Shown here: positions 1 to 10,638 of the stretch, piece after piece | Layout: each line of letters opens with the position of its first letter | How positions within the stretch are numbered: the first letter of the stretch is position 1 | Source: Mesorhizobium sp. | GTDB lineage: Bacteria > Pseudomonadota > Alphaproteobacteria > Rhizobiales > Rhizobiaceae | Assembly: GCF_017306585.1 (NCBI RefSeq) | Contig: NZ_JAFKIC010000152.1 | Span: forward strand, 1 to 39,039 | DNA: 39,039 nucleotides | Direction of reading: 5' to 3' | The notes under the pieces: model-generated | What the model saw: the letters and a program-made list of their open reading frames with translations, nothing else | Told to the model about the DNA's origin: nothing | Database searches by the model: none | Program-made: the position numbers and the translations under genes

Positions 1-1929
<1,929 letters not shown>

Positions 1930-1946
1930 CAGCCAGGGAATAGGGC

Positions 1947-2699
<753 letters not shown>

Positions 2700-2874
2700 G
2701 ATGCCGCCGCCAGATCGAACCACTCTATGAAATGCAGTGGCCAGTCCTATTGCCGCCCTGGTCGTGGTTGCAATGGGGAAAATTTCACCGCAACGTGACT
2801 TCCGATTGACTTGCGCTTCTGCCACATAATTTAGCAAATCAGAACAAAGCCGGCATCACCGGCGGGAATTTGGA

Positions 2875-3675
2875 ATGGTCATGGCCTCGCGAAGATTTCT
2901 GTGGCTGGCAGCCTTCGCGCTGGCCTTCTCGGCGGTTGCCGGCGCCGGCCATGCCGGCGAAGCCGAGAGGATTCCGACCGAGAGACCCCAGGCAGACAAA
3001 GCCTCGCCCGACAAGCCGCTCGGCGTGGTCGAACTGTTCACCAGCCAGGGCTGCAGCTCGTGCCCGCCGGCCGATGCGTTCTTCGCCGAGCTTGCCGACA
3101 GGCAGGACATCGTCGCGCTGTCCTATCACGTCGACTACTGGGATTATCTCGGCTGGAAGGACACGCTGAGCCGCAAGGAAAACACCGAGCGGCAATATGA
3201 CTACATGCGCGCCTTCGGCAGCCGCTCGGTCTATACGCCGCAGGCGGTCATCAATGGCCGCGTGCATGTCAACGGCGCCAACCGCGCGGAGGTCGACGGC
3301 GCTCTCATCCGCATGGCAAGATCGGGCGAGGGCATGCATGTTCCGGTCAAGGTCAGCCGGACCAGCGACCGTGTCATCATCGACGCCGGCGATGCCGGAG
3401 CGGGTCCGAACGATGCCCATGTCATCATCGTCTATTTCGACAAGCCGCAGACGGTCAAGATCGCCCAGGGCGAGAACTCCGGCCGCAAGATGACCTATTG
3501 GAACGCCGTCACCGGCATCCAGACCGCCGGCATGTGGCACGGCAAGGCGCAGCGCTACGAATTGCCGATGACAGAGATCACCAAGAAGGGCGGCTGCGCC
3601 GTGCTTCTGCAGTCCGTCGGCAAGGACGGCATGCCCGGGCCGATTCTCGGCGCCGCCTTCATCCACAAGCCCTGA
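2875..3675 (+). CDS. DUF1223 family secreted thioredoxin-fold protein
   Basis: 266-residue exported protein. Residues 1-28 form a signal peptide (basic start, hydrophobic core, cleavage near GHAGEA). The mature part starts with the DUF1223 signature VVELFTSQGCSSCPPADAFF, with a CxxC pair at Cys60/Cys63. The downstream patterns SYHVDYWDYLGWKD and YTPQAVINGR are also typical. The fold is thioredoxin-like and the pair may be redox active in the periplasm; no substrate is established. GGGAA six bases before the ATG at 2875 supports this start; the ATG at 2881 is an alternative. The gene is divergent from the ceramidase-like gene, with 175 bp between the starts. Confidence 0.88.
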   Translation: MVMASRRFLWLAAFALAFSAVAGAGHAGEAERIPTERPQADKASPDKPLGVVELFTSQGCSSCPPADAFFAELADRQDIVALSYHVDYWDYLGWKDTLSRKENTERQYDYMRAFGSRSVYTPQAVINGRVHVNGANRAEVDGALIRMARSGEGMHVPVKVSRTSDRVIIDAGDAGAGPNDAHVIIVYFDKPQTVKIAQGENSGRKMTYWNAVTGIQTAGMWHGKAQRYELPMTEITKKGGCAVLLQSVGKDGMPGPILGAAFIHKP

Positions 3676-3684
3676 GCTATTCCC

Positions 3685-5070
3685 TCAATGTCCGGTCAGC
3701 CGGTCGGCGAAGGCAGCGAGCCGCGACGTCCGCCCAAGCCCCTTGGCCTCGCGCTGGTCGGCGATGCGGTAGAGCTGGTACATGGAGTGTACGCCGAGCC
3801 AGCGCAGCGGCTCGGGTTCCCATTTCTTGACGGTTCGGTTGACCCAGGGCAGCCGCGTCAGTTCGGTGTCGTGGCCGAGCACGAGGTCGCGTAAGGTGCG
3901 GCCCGACAGGTTGGAGCTCGAGACGCCGAGCCCGACATAGCCGCCGGCCCAGCCGATGCCGGTCTCGCGGTCGAAACCCGAGGTAGTGCACCAGTCGCGC
4001 GGCACGCCGAGCGTGCCGCACCAGGCGTGGTCGAGGCGCAGACCCCTGGTCTGCGGCAACAGCCTGGTCAGCACGTCGTGCAACTGGTCGATGGTCGCCT
4101 GCTGGGTCTGGCCACGTACATCGGTGCGTGAACCGAAGCGGTAGGGTACGCCCCGGCCGCCCATGGCGATCCGGCCCTCCCTCGTGCGCTGCGCGTAACA
4201 ATAGGTGTGCGCGGCATCGCCCAGCACCTCGTAGCCGCTCCAGCCGATCCGGTCCCACAGCTCCTGCGGCAGCGGCTCGGTGACGACGATGGCGCTGTTC
4301 AGCGGCAGCCACAGGCGCTTGAAGCCGGGAATGCCGGCGGTGAACCCTTCGGTGGCGCGCACGATCTTTTCGGCGCGCACGATGCCGCGATTCGTGGTGA
4401 CCTTGCCTTTCTCGATCACCAGCACCTGGGTCTGCTCGTAAATCGGAACGCCGAGCCGCGCCACCGCTGCCGCCAGCCCCTGGACCAGCTTGGCCGGCTG
4501 CACGCGCGCGACATTGCGCACGACGAAGCCGCCAAGCGCCTTGTCGATGGCGATGCGCTGCCGCGCCTCCCGCGCGTCGAGGAAGGCGAGCCGCTCGGGC
4601 GGCATGTCCCAGGCCAGCAACTCCTCATACTCAGCTCTGGCGCGCTGCAACTGCGCGCTGTTTGTGGCGACCGTCATGTTGTCGACGCGGCGGATATCGG
4701 CGTCGATGCCTTCGGCCTGCGTCACCGAGATCACCTCGTCGACGCTGCCGAACATGGCGCGCTGCATGTCGATGACCGCGCCGCGCGACGAGGTCTTGGC
4801 GTATTTCTCGCGCGACCAGCTGAACCCGCCCGACAGCCAGCCGCCGTTGCGGCCCGAGGCGCCATAGCCGGCGAACTCCTTCTCGACAATGGCGATGCGC
4901 AGCGAAGGCTGTGCCTTCTTCAGATAATAGGCCGTCCACAAGCCGGTGTAGCCGGCGCCGACTATGCAGACATCGGCCTCGATGTCGCCGGGCAAGGCAG
5001 GGCGAAAGGCCGGCACGCCGCCAATGTCGGCATACCAGAACGAGACATCGCCGTTGCGCTTGGCCTGCAT
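3685..5070 (-). CDS. FAD-dependent amine oxidoreductase, PuuB/DAO family
   Basis: 461-residue cytoplasmic flavoenzyme of the D-amino-acid-oxidase (DAO) fold. An FAD-binding Rossmann motif is near the N-terminus (ADVCIVGAGYTGLWTAYYL), followed by the GASGRNGGWLSGG stretch typical of gamma-glutamylputrescine oxidase-like enzymes. The WYADIGG-type start and the C-terminal GWAGGYVGLGVSSSNLSGR fit the same group. It is the last gene of an operon with a polyamine/opine-type ABC transporter, so it probably oxidises the imported amine or its derivative. No glutamylpolyamine synthetase (puuA) is adjacent, so the exact substrate is open. The start at 5070 is preferred to the upstream one at 5130 because family members begin close to the WYADIGG region. 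The gap to the ATPase gene is 79 bp. Confidence 0.85.
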   Translation of the reverse strand: MQAKRNGDVSFWYADIGGVPAFRPALPGDIEADVCIVGAGYTGLWTAYYLKKAQPSLRIAIVEKEFAGYGASGRNGGWLSGGFSWSREKYAKTSSRGAVIDMQRAMFGSVDEVISVTQAEGIDADIRRVDNMTVATNSAQLQRARAEYEELLAWDMPPERLAFLDAREARQRIAIDKALGGFVVRNVARVQPAKLVQGLAAAVARLGVPIYEQTQVLVIEKGKVTTNRGIVRAEKIVRATEGFTAGIPGFKRLWLPLNSAIVVTEPLPQELWDRIGWSGYEVLGDAAHTYCYAQRTREGRIAMGGRGVPYRFGSRTDVRGQTQQATIDQLHDVLTRLLPQTRGLRLDHAWCGTLGVPRDWCTTSGFDRETGIGWAGGYVGLGVSSSNLSGRTLRDLVLGHDTELTRLPWVNRTVKKWEPEPLRWLGVHSMYQLYRIADQREAKGLGRTSRLAAFADRLTGH

Positions 5071-5149
5071 GGTGAACGTGCTTTCAAAAAGGCAATTCCG
5101 GGAAAGGGCGGAGCGGTTTCCGCGCGGCATTGCGTGGACAGGAATGGTC

Positions 5150-6262
5150 TCAGGTCAGTGTCAGGTCGGCCTTGTCGTCATCGGCCAGCAGCTTGACGTC
5201 GCGGCCGGCAAACAGCAGGTCGACCTCGTCGCCGATGGCGAAGGACTGCGCCTCCAGCGTCGAGCGCACGATGGCCTTCGACCCGTCGGCCAGCACGACC
5301 TCGTATTTCGACCCGGAGCCGAGATAGATCGCTTCACCGACACGGCCGGCCAGCCGATTTCGGCCGGCATCGGCGGCGCCGCGCGGGGCAAGCGCAAGCT
5401 TTTCAGGGCGCAGCAGCATGACCGGCCTGCCGCCATTGGCCAGGCGCTTGTCCGTCACCACCGTCTGGCCCGAGATCGCAAGCGCCGTTTCATCGCCTGA
5501 CGTGGCGGCCTGCCCGCGCAGCACGGTGGAATCGCCGATGAACTTGCCGACGAACAGCGTCGCCGGCTCGTCATAGAGTTCCCGTCCGGTTCCGATCTGC
5601 TCGATGCCGCCGCGATTGAACACCGCGATGCGGTCGGAGAGCACCAGCGCCTCCTCCTGGTCATGCGTCACGTAGACGAAGGTGGTGCCGAGTTCGCGGT
5701 GGATGCGCTTGATCTCGAGCTGCAGCCATTCGCGCAGCTTCTTGTCCAGCGCGCCGAGCGGCTCGTCCATCAACAGCAGCGGCGGATCGAAGACGATGGC
5801 GCGCGCCAGCGCCACGCGCTGCTGCTGGCCGCCGGAAAGCTCGCTCGGATAGCGGTGGGCGAAATCGGCCATCTTGACCATGTCCAGCGCCTGACGGACG
5901 CGGCGTTCGCGCTCCGCGCCGGTGACGCCGCGCAGCGCCAGCGGATAGGCGACATTGCGGCCGACCGTCATATGCGGGAACAGCGCATAATGCTGGAACA
6001 CCACGCCGATATTGCGCTTGTGCGCGGGCACCCCGACCACGCTCTTTCCCCCGACCAGCAGCTCGCCGCTGGTGGCGTCAGTGAAGCCGGCGATGACGTT
6101 CAGCGTCGTCGTCTTGCCCGAGCCGCTCGGCCCGAGCAGCGTCATGAACTCGCCCGGTTTGATATGCAGCGACACGGCATCGAGCGCCTTGAAGCTTCCA
6201 TAGGCCTTGCTGACCGTATCGAGATCGATCGCCGCGCCGCGATTTTCCGGTCTCTGGTTCAT
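5150..6262 (-). CDS. ABC transporter ATPase, polyamine/opine importer (PotA/PotG-like)
   Basis: 370-residue nucleotide-binding subunit. Walker A is GPSGSGKTT, the Q-loop is VVFQHYALFPHMTV, the signature is LSGGQQQR, Walker B is LLLMDEP, the D-loop is LGALD and the H-switch is THDQ. A C-terminal TOBE-like region (roughly residues 280-370, with EAIYLGSGSKYEV) is typical of spermidine/putrescine, iron and sugar importers. Its start codon overlaps the stop of the preceding permease gene as ATGA (6259-6262), showing translational coupling. The same frame is open much further upstream (to 7075), but that region is the permease gene in another frame. It energises uptake by the two permeases of this operon. 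Confidence 0.93.
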   Translation of the reverse strand: MNQRPENRGAAIDLDTVSKAYGSFKALDAVSLHIKPGEFMTLLGPSGSGKTTTLNVIAGFTDATSGELLVGGKSVVGVPAHKRNIGVVFQHYALFPHMTVGRNVAYPLALRGVTGAERERRVRQALDMVKMADFAHRYPSELSGGQQQRVALARAIVFDPPLLLMDEPLGALDKKLREWLQLEIKRIHRELGTTFVYVTHDQEEALVLSDRIAVFNRGGIEQIGTGRELYDEPATLFVGKFIGDSTVLRGQAATSGDETALAISGQTVVTDKRLANGGRPVMLLRPEKLALAPRGAADAGRNRLAGRVGEAIYLGSGSKYEVVLADGSKAIVRSTLEAQSFAIGDEVDLLFAGRDVKLLADDDKADLTLT

Positions 6263-7056
6263 GGGCGTCCTTTCCGCTCGCGGCCAAGGAGAAGCATGCC
6301 GCCGCCGATAAGCAATGTGGTGGCGCACAACAGGATGGTGCCGACGGCCGCGACCGTCGGGTCGGCGTCGCGCGTGATCGAGGAGTAGATCTGCACCGGC
6401 AATGTCTTGAGATAGGGATTGGTGATGAACAACGACACCACGATCTCGTCGAAGGACGTGGCGAAGGCGAACAGCAGGCCCGACAGCATGCCGGGCAGGA
6501 TAAGCGGCAGCGTCACGGTGCGGAATGTCGTCAGCGCGCCGGCGCCGAGGCTCGCCGCCGCCGTCTCCAGCCGCCTGTCGAACACTTCCAGATTGGCCGA
6601 GACCGCGATCAGCACGAAGGGCAGCGCCAGGATGGTGTGGGCGAGCACGAAGCCGGTCAGCGTCCCCACCAGGTGAGCGTCGAGATAGACGGCGTAGATG
6701 CCGATCGCCAGCACCACGCCCGGCACCACCATCGGCGTCAGCATCAGCATGCGCAGCATGTTGGCCGGTCGCGCCCGCATGCGGTCGAGGCCGAAGGCCG
6801 CGAGTGTGCCCAGCACCGTCGCCAGCACCGCCACGATCGAGGCGACCTTCAGCGAGTTCAGGAAGCTCGACGTCCAGTCGGGATTGGTGAAGAAATTCTG
6901 GTACCACTGCCAGGAAAAGCCCTGCGGCGGAAACGCCAGCGACTTGTTCTCGTTGAACGACATCGGCACGACGACCAGCGTCGGCGCCACCAGCCATATC
7001 GCCACCAGCAGGCAGACGAGGCCGAGGACAACGCGGGTAAACGGCTTCATCTCCAT
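6259..7056 (-). CDS. ABC transporter permease, PotC/PotI-like
   Basis: 265-residue inner-membrane permease with about six hydrophobic segments. The EAA loop, which contacts the ATPase, is present as ETAAASLGAGALTTFRTVTL followed by PLILPG. The N-terminal pattern SFNENKSLAFPPQGFSWQWY is characteristic of the second permease of polyamine-type importers. The start ATG (7054-7056) shares one base with the stop of the upstream permease gene (TGATG), and its stop overlaps the ATPase start. Two nearby ATGs (7056 and 7050) are both usable. Confidence 0.92.
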   Translation of the reverse strand: MEMKPFTRVVLGLVCLLVAIWLVAPTLVVVPMSFNENKSLAFPPQGFSWQWYQNFFTNPDWTSSFLNSLKVASIVAVLATVLGTLAAFGLDRMRARPANMLRMLMLTPMVVPGVVLAIGIYAVYLDAHLVGTLTGFVLAHTILALPFVLIAVSANLEVFDRRLETAAASLGAGALTTFRTVTLPLILPGMLSGLLFAFATSFDEIVVSLFITNPYLKTLPVQIYSSITRDADPTVAAVGTILLCATTLLIGGGMLLLGRERKGRP

Positions 7057-7925
7057 CAGCGCCGCCCCGCTTCACGGTGGCGCGAGCGCATTACCGGCGC
7101 CGCCAGCGCGAGCAGCACGAAGGTGGTGACCAGGAGCACCACGCCCATGGCGCCGCCACGACCCCATTGCAGCAGGCTCAGCACCTGCGTCTGCACCAGC
7201 GTCGACAGCATGGTCGAGCGCGGCCCGCCGAGCAGCGCCGGCGTGATGTAGAAGCCCAGCGCCAGGATGAAGACGATGATCGCACCGGCATAGACGCCCG
7301 GCAGCGACAGCGGCAGGTAGACGGTGAAGAACGCGCGCAACGGCCGCGCGCCGAGACTTTGCGCGGCCCGCATCAGCCTGAGGTCGATGCCCCGCATCAC
7401 CGAATAGAGCGGCAGGATCATGAAGGGCAGAAGCACCTGCGCCATGCCGATCACCACGCCGGTCTGGGTGCGGATCAGCCTGACGCCGTCAAACCCGGCC
7501 GACCTCAGCAGCGAATTGATGACGCCGGAATCCTGCAGCAGGATCACCCAGGACAGCGTGCGCACCACGCCGCTGACCCAGAACGGGATGAGCACGCAAA
7601 GCACCAGCGCCAGCCGCACACGTGGCCCGACGGCGGTCATCAGGTAAGCATAGGGATAGGCACAGATCACGCAGACCGCCGTCACCCAGGCCGAGATGAC
7701 GAAGGTGCGCTGGAGCACCGTCAGATTGACTGGCGTGCCGAAGAACCAGACATAGTTCTGCGCGCCCCATTGCGGCTCCGACAGGCTACGCAGCACGATG
7801 GTGAGAAGCGGGTAGCCGAGGACGGCCACCAGCAACAGAAGCGCTGGCGCGGTGAGCGCGAACGGCCGCCATGCCCAGCCGGCCCGTTTGGAGGCCGAAG
7901 GCGTCGTCGGTTCGAGCGCGCTCAC
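7056..7925 (-). CDS. ABC transporter permease, PotB/PotH-like
   Basis: 289-residue inner-membrane permease with about six hydrophobic segments, an extended cytoplasmic N-terminus, and an EAA-type loop (RAAQSLGARPLRAFFTVYLP, then LSLPGV). It pairs with the second permease, with which it shares one base (TGATG). The start codon is GTG at 7923-7925 with an AAGG ribosome site about eight bases upstream. It lies 23 bp after the binding-protein gene, in the usual order of polyamine/opine importers. The substrate cannot be read from the permease alone. Confidence 0.92.
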   Translation of the reverse strand: MSALEPTTPSASKRAGWAWRPFALTAPALLLLVAVLGYPLLTIVLRSLSEPQWGAQNYVWFFGTPVNLTVLQRTFVISAWVTAVCVICAYPYAYLMTAVGPRVRLALVLCVLIPFWVSGVVRTLSWVILLQDSGVINSLLRSAGFDGVRLIRTQTGVVIGMAQVLLPFMILPLYSVMRGIDLRLMRAAQSLGARPLRAFFTVYLPLSLPGVYAGAIIVFILALGFYITPALLGGPRSTMLSTLVQTQVLSLLQWGRGGAMGVVLLVTTFVLLALAAPVMRSRHREAGRR

Positions 7926-7948
7926 TGGCTTGCCTTTCCGTCAGCCGG

Positions 7949-9019
7949 TCAGTTGCCGGCCATCAGCGCCGACCACTTTTCCTGCGCGACCGCGAAGTTC
8001 GGCACCCAGAACTTGAAGTTCTGCTTGTAACCCTGCTTCTGGCGCTCGGGTGAGTTGGTCAGGAAAGCCGAAACCGAAGCGTCGACTTTGGGCTGCGCCT
8101 CGCTGTTGATGGGCGTGTAGGATGTCTGCTCCGCAAGGACCTCCTGCGAGTGCTTGCCCAGATAGGCATTGATCAGCGCATAGGATGCATCGGTGTCCTT
8201 GACGCCGACCGGAATCGTCATCTGGTCCATCACCACCAGCCAGTCCTGCCAGGCCGGCGCGTATTTGGCGCCGTTCTTGACCGCGGTCATGGCGCGGCCC
8301 GTCCACATCATCAGCATGTCGGCCTCGCCGGATTCGGCGAGCTGCTGCGATTCGGCGCCCGTTTTCCAGAAGATGGTATCGGGGCCGAGCTTGCGGACAA
8401 CGTCGATGGCCTTGTCGATATCGGCCACCGTCATCGCCTTCGGGTCGCCGCCGGAAACCTTGAACGCCTGTTCCAGCAGGCCGCCGGTCGGGCTGCCGGA
8501 ACCGTCGATGCCGCGCACGCCTGGGAATTTTGCGGTGTCGAAGAAGTCGGCCCAGCTCTTGGGCGGGTTATCCTTGTACTTCTCTTTGTTGTACATCAGC
8601 ACGACGCCGTAATTCATCGCCGGCACCGAGCATTCGCCGACCTGGCCCTCGGGAATTTTCGACACGTCGAGCTTGGTGAGGTCAAGCTTCTGGAATAGCT
8701 TGCCGCAATAGACATAGGGCGGCAGGTCGTCTGTATCGACGACGTCCCAGGTCACATTGCCGGACTCGACCTGCGCCTGCAGTTTGGCGATCTCGGTCGG
8801 CCCGTCATTGAGCAGCTTGACGCCGGACTTGTCGACGAACTCCTTCAGCGCCGCCGCCTGGCCATCCTGATAGATGCCACCATACGAAACGAACGTCAGC
8901 GTCTTGCCTTTCAGCGAGCCTTCGGCCACCTCGCCCGCCACCGGCTTCGATTGCGCGAATGCTCCTGTCGTCGCCAGAAGCAGGGCGACGCAGGCCGTGT
9001 GTCCAAGTTTCAGTCTCAT
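7949..9019 (-). CDS. Periplasmic substrate-binding protein, PotD/PotF-like
   Basis: 356-residue extracellular solute-binding protein (family 1 type). A signal peptide covers about residues 1-23 (core CVALLLATTGAFA, cleavage near AFAQ). The mature chain has the marks of polyamine/opine receptors: LTFVSYGGIYQDGQ, WDVVDTDDLP, NYGVVLMYNKEKY, PKSWADFFDTAKFPG. The ATG at 9019 is chosen because GGGAGAA lies a few bases upstream and it leads straight into the signal peptide. It sits between the regulator and the permeases and delivers the ligand to them. The polyamine assignment is by family resemblance and by the neighbouring PuuB-like oxidase; an opine or other amine is possible. Confidence 0.9.
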   Translation of the reverse strand: MRLKLGHTACVALLLATTGAFAQSKPVAGEVAEGSLKGKTLTFVSYGGIYQDGQAAALKEFVDKSGVKLLNDGPTEIAKLQAQVESGNVTWDVVDTDDLPPYVYCGKLFQKLDLTKLDVSKIPEGQVGECSVPAMNYGVVLMYNKEKYKDNPPKSWADFFDTAKFPGVRGIDGSGSPTGGLLEQAFKVSGGDPKAMTVADIDKAIDVVRKLGPDTIFWKTGAESQQLAESGEADMLMMWTGRAMTAVKNGAKYAPAWQDWLVVMDQMTIPVGVKDTDASYALINAYLGKHSQEVLAEQTSYTPINSEAQPKVDASVSAFLTNSPERQKQGYKQNFKFWVPNFAVAQEKWSALMAGN

Positions 9020-9054
9020 GGTCAATTCTCCCATTCCAGAACCCGCATATGTTG

Positions 9055-9732
9055 TCATTCACCCGGCTGCGAGTGGTTTCCGGGCTTGTATTGATCGAGT
9101 TCGAGCGCGCCCGCCGTCGGCGGCGCGATGATCCAGAGCACCTCGGCCGGCGTGTCGCCGACATTGACGGTGCGGTGCGGCACCGAGGTCGCGTATTCGA
9201 CGCTGTCGCCTTCGCGCATCAGGTGGCGCTCGTCACCCAGCGTCAGTTCGACCATGCCCTTCAGCACCACGAACATTTCGTGTTCGCCGCTGTGCACATA
9301 GGCCTCGTCGCCGGTCGAGCCGCCGGCTTCGAAATGTCCGGCATAGACCTCGAACTGGTGGATCGGCCGCCGCGACAACAGCATCTTGCGGCCGTGCACG
9401 CCGACCGGCAGCACCGGCCGTTCCTCGCGCCGCAGCACCTTGTGCAACGGACGGCTGCTGTCCTCGAACAGGTCGTTGATGCCGAGATCGAGAGCCGCCG
9501 CGATCCTGAGCAGCGTCCCGGTATTGGCGCCGCACAGATTGCGCTCGAGCTGGCTGATGAAGCTGGCGGTCGTGCCGGTCATGTCGGCGAGCTGCCGCAG
9601 CGAAACACGCCGTGCCATGCGCAGCGCCTTGATGCGCGCGCCGACACCCCCGGCTTCCTGGGCGTCAGCGTCCGGCTCGGCGGTAAGCTCACCGTCCCGT
9701 TGTTTTGCCGTTGAGTTCGATGCTCGTGGCAT
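9055..9732 (-). CDS. XRE-cupin transcriptional regulator (PuuR-like), first gene of transporter operon
   Basis: 225-residue regulator with an N-terminal XRE helix-turn-helix (about residues 33-87; LRQLADMTGTTASFISQLER is the recognition region) and a C-terminal cupin domain (about 145-205; HSGEHEMFVVLKGMVELTLG and DSVEYATSVPHRTVN). PuuR-type members sense polyamines or related ligands through the cupin and repress uptake and catabolism genes. This is the promoter-proximal gene of the operon, 35 bp before the binding protein, so it probably controls its own operon. A GTG at 9750 in the same frame coincides with the predicted transcription start; the ATG at 9732 preceded by GAGAACGGGA is therefore preferred. 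Confidence 0.88.
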   Translation of the reverse strand: MPRASNSTAKQRDGELTAEPDADAQEAGGVGARIKALRMARRVSLRQLADMTGTTASFISQLERNLCGANTGTLLRIAAALDLGINDLFEDSSRPLHKVLRREERPVLPVGVHGRKMLLSRRPIHQFEVYAGHFEAGGSTGDEAYVHSGEHEMFVVLKGMVELTLGDERHLMREGDSVEYATSVPHRTVNVGDTPAEVLWIIAPPTAGALELDQYKPGNHSQPGE

Positions 9733-9747
9733 TGTTGTTCCCGTTCT

Positions 9748-9784
9748 CACTTAACACCTTATTAAGTGGAAACGGGAATGGCAA
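9748..9784 (-). promoter_or_regulatory. Promoter with palindrome on the -10 box (candidate operator or CtrA-type site)
   Basis: On the minus strand, TTGCCA (9784-9779) is separated by 17 bases from TAAGGT (9761-9756), a good sigma-70 promoter for the regulator-transporter operon. A perfect 7-bp inverted repeat, CACTTAA (9748-9754) and TTAAGTG (9762-9768) with a 7-base spacer, is centred on the -10 hexamer. A protein bound there would block RNA polymerase. The core also reads TTAA-N7-TTAA, the spacing of alphaproteobacterial CtrA sites. Confidence 0.6.
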
Positions 9785-9802
9785 GTGCGGCCGCGCGAGA
9801 CC

Positions 9803-9850
9803 GATCCAGGAAAAGCACGCGCCGCTTTCCCGGGCAATCGCGTAAAACCG
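9803..9850. repeat. Dispersed 45-bp palindromic repeat, divergent copy
   Basis: Contains ATCCAGGAAAAGCACGC, then GCTTTCCCGGGCAATCGCGTAAAA. It shares the core CCAGGAAAAG ... TTTCC ... TGCG/TCGCG with copies at 31419 and 36852. It sits just upstream of the regulator operon promoter. Confidence 0.55.
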
Positions 9851-9870
9851 GATGGCTGGGAAGCGGACAT

Positions 9871-9905
9871 GAAAAAACCGACGTCAGCTTGCTTCTGACG
9901 CCGGT
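9871..9905 (-). terminator. Orphan intrinsic terminator-like hairpin
   Basis: Arms ACCGACGTCAG (9877-9887) and CTGACGCCGGT (9895-9905) pair over 11 positions with one mismatch. Read on the minus strand, the hairpin is followed by six T residues (9876-9871). No minus-strand gene ends here: the next gene to the right (DUF2794) is on the plus strand. It may end a small RNA or insulate the regulator promoter. Confidence 0.5.
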
Positions 9906-10247
9906 CATTCAGGTTTTGGGATCGTCGCACCCGGTTTCTCCAAGGAAAAACCGAGGTTGGTTCGATCCGACGCAGACCCGTGGGCGGGGGGCTTGGGGTT
10001 TACGAGCCGGTGCCGGACCGAACCGTCTCAGGCAACGCCAGTAAATTCGTCGGACATTGGGGCATGAGCGCGGATAAAAAATGGCGAGAATGTGGCGAAG
10101 CATCACCAATTCCAACACGCAACGTTACAAAAGTGACTGGACGTCACCGAAAGGGCGCACCGCCGCCTTCGCTTCGCCGGCTCTTGCAATTGCCGCGCGA
10201 AGGGGCCAACTTTGGTTGGCAAAGATTCATTTTCGAGGGATCGAGGC
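9906..10247. other. Gene-free, hairpin-rich intergenic stretch
   Basis: No convincing protein-coding frame. An 11-base inverted repeat with one mismatch (9959-9969 and 10014-10024) encloses a 44-base GC-rich loop, and a smaller CGGTTT/AAACCG hairpin lies near 9932-9952. Together with the minus-strand terminator at 9871-9905 these could be a small RNA about 150-200 nt long read leftwards. Alternatively they are leader structure for DUF2794. A GTGAC-N5-GTCAC palindrome is at about 10132-10146. I recognise no known RNA family. Confidence 0.35.
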
Positions 10248-10634
10248 ATGACCGACGACAGCGGCGGGATGGGGGATGGTGACGCATCCGCAATATTGAT
10301 CCCGCTGCACGAGGCGCGCAACGCCCGCCTCGACCAGCCGGTGCGCTTCGACCGGCGTGAACTCGACCAGATCCTCAGGCTCTATGGGCGCATGGTCGCC
10401 GCCAATGAATGGCGCGACTACGCCATCGACCATCTGACGGACCGGGCTGTGTTTTCGGTGTTCCGCCGCGCCAGCGAAGTGCCGCTGTTCCAGATCGTCA
10501 AGGACCCGAAGCTGGCCCGCAAGCAGGGCGCCTTCGCCGTCATCGCGGCGGGCGGCCGCATCCTCAAGCGCAGCCAGGAACTCGGCCGCGTGCTCGGTGT
10601 GTTCGATTCCAAGCTTAGGGTTGTCGAAGCCTGA
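10248..10634 (+). CDS. DUF2794 family protein
   Basis: 128-residue soluble protein of a family largely confined to alphaproteobacteria. The typical core is FDRRELDQILRLYGRMVA, WRDYAIDHLTDRAVFSVFRR, and then SEVPLFQIVKDPKLARKQG. No catalytic motif, signal peptide or membrane segment is visible, and the function is unknown. The ATG at 10248 has GAGG a few bases upstream (GAGGGATCGAGGC). An in-frame ATG at 10212 lacks a comparable site. The gene is monocistronic and ends at the long hairpin 10639-10757 shared with the convergent acetyltransferase. Confidence 0.85.
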   Translation: MTDDSGGMGDGDASAILIPLHEARNARLDQPVRFDRRELDQILRLYGRMVAANEWRDYAIDHLTDRAVFSVFRRASEVPLFQIVKDPKLARKQGAFAVIAAGGRILKRSQELGRVLGVFDSKLRVVEA

Positions 10635-10638
10635 GCGC

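Noticed and set aside
2700-2837. 46-codon N-terminal extension of the ceramidase-like protein
   Set aside because: Not hydrophobic and not family-like; it probably represents the divergent promoter region.
6263-7075. N-terminal extension of the ABC ATPase frame
   Set aside because: Arg/Gly/Ala-rich translation overlapping the permease in another frame; the ATPase family starts near 6262, where an ATGA overlap occurs.
7077-8030. 317-codon plus-strand frame opposite a permease gene
   Set aside because: Arg/His/Gln-rich low-complexity translation, typical of the antisense of a high-GC membrane protein gene; no ribosome site.
9957-9972. GGTTCGATCC resembling a tRNA T-loop
   Set aside because: The flanking bases do not form a T-stem and no acceptor or anticodon arms are present; the bases pair instead in a longer inverted repeat.
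9877-10063. Possible 6S RNA on the minus strand
   Set aside because: Some words resemble parts of 6S RNA, but the closing stem and central bubble cannot be laid out; kept only as an unidentified candidate RNA.
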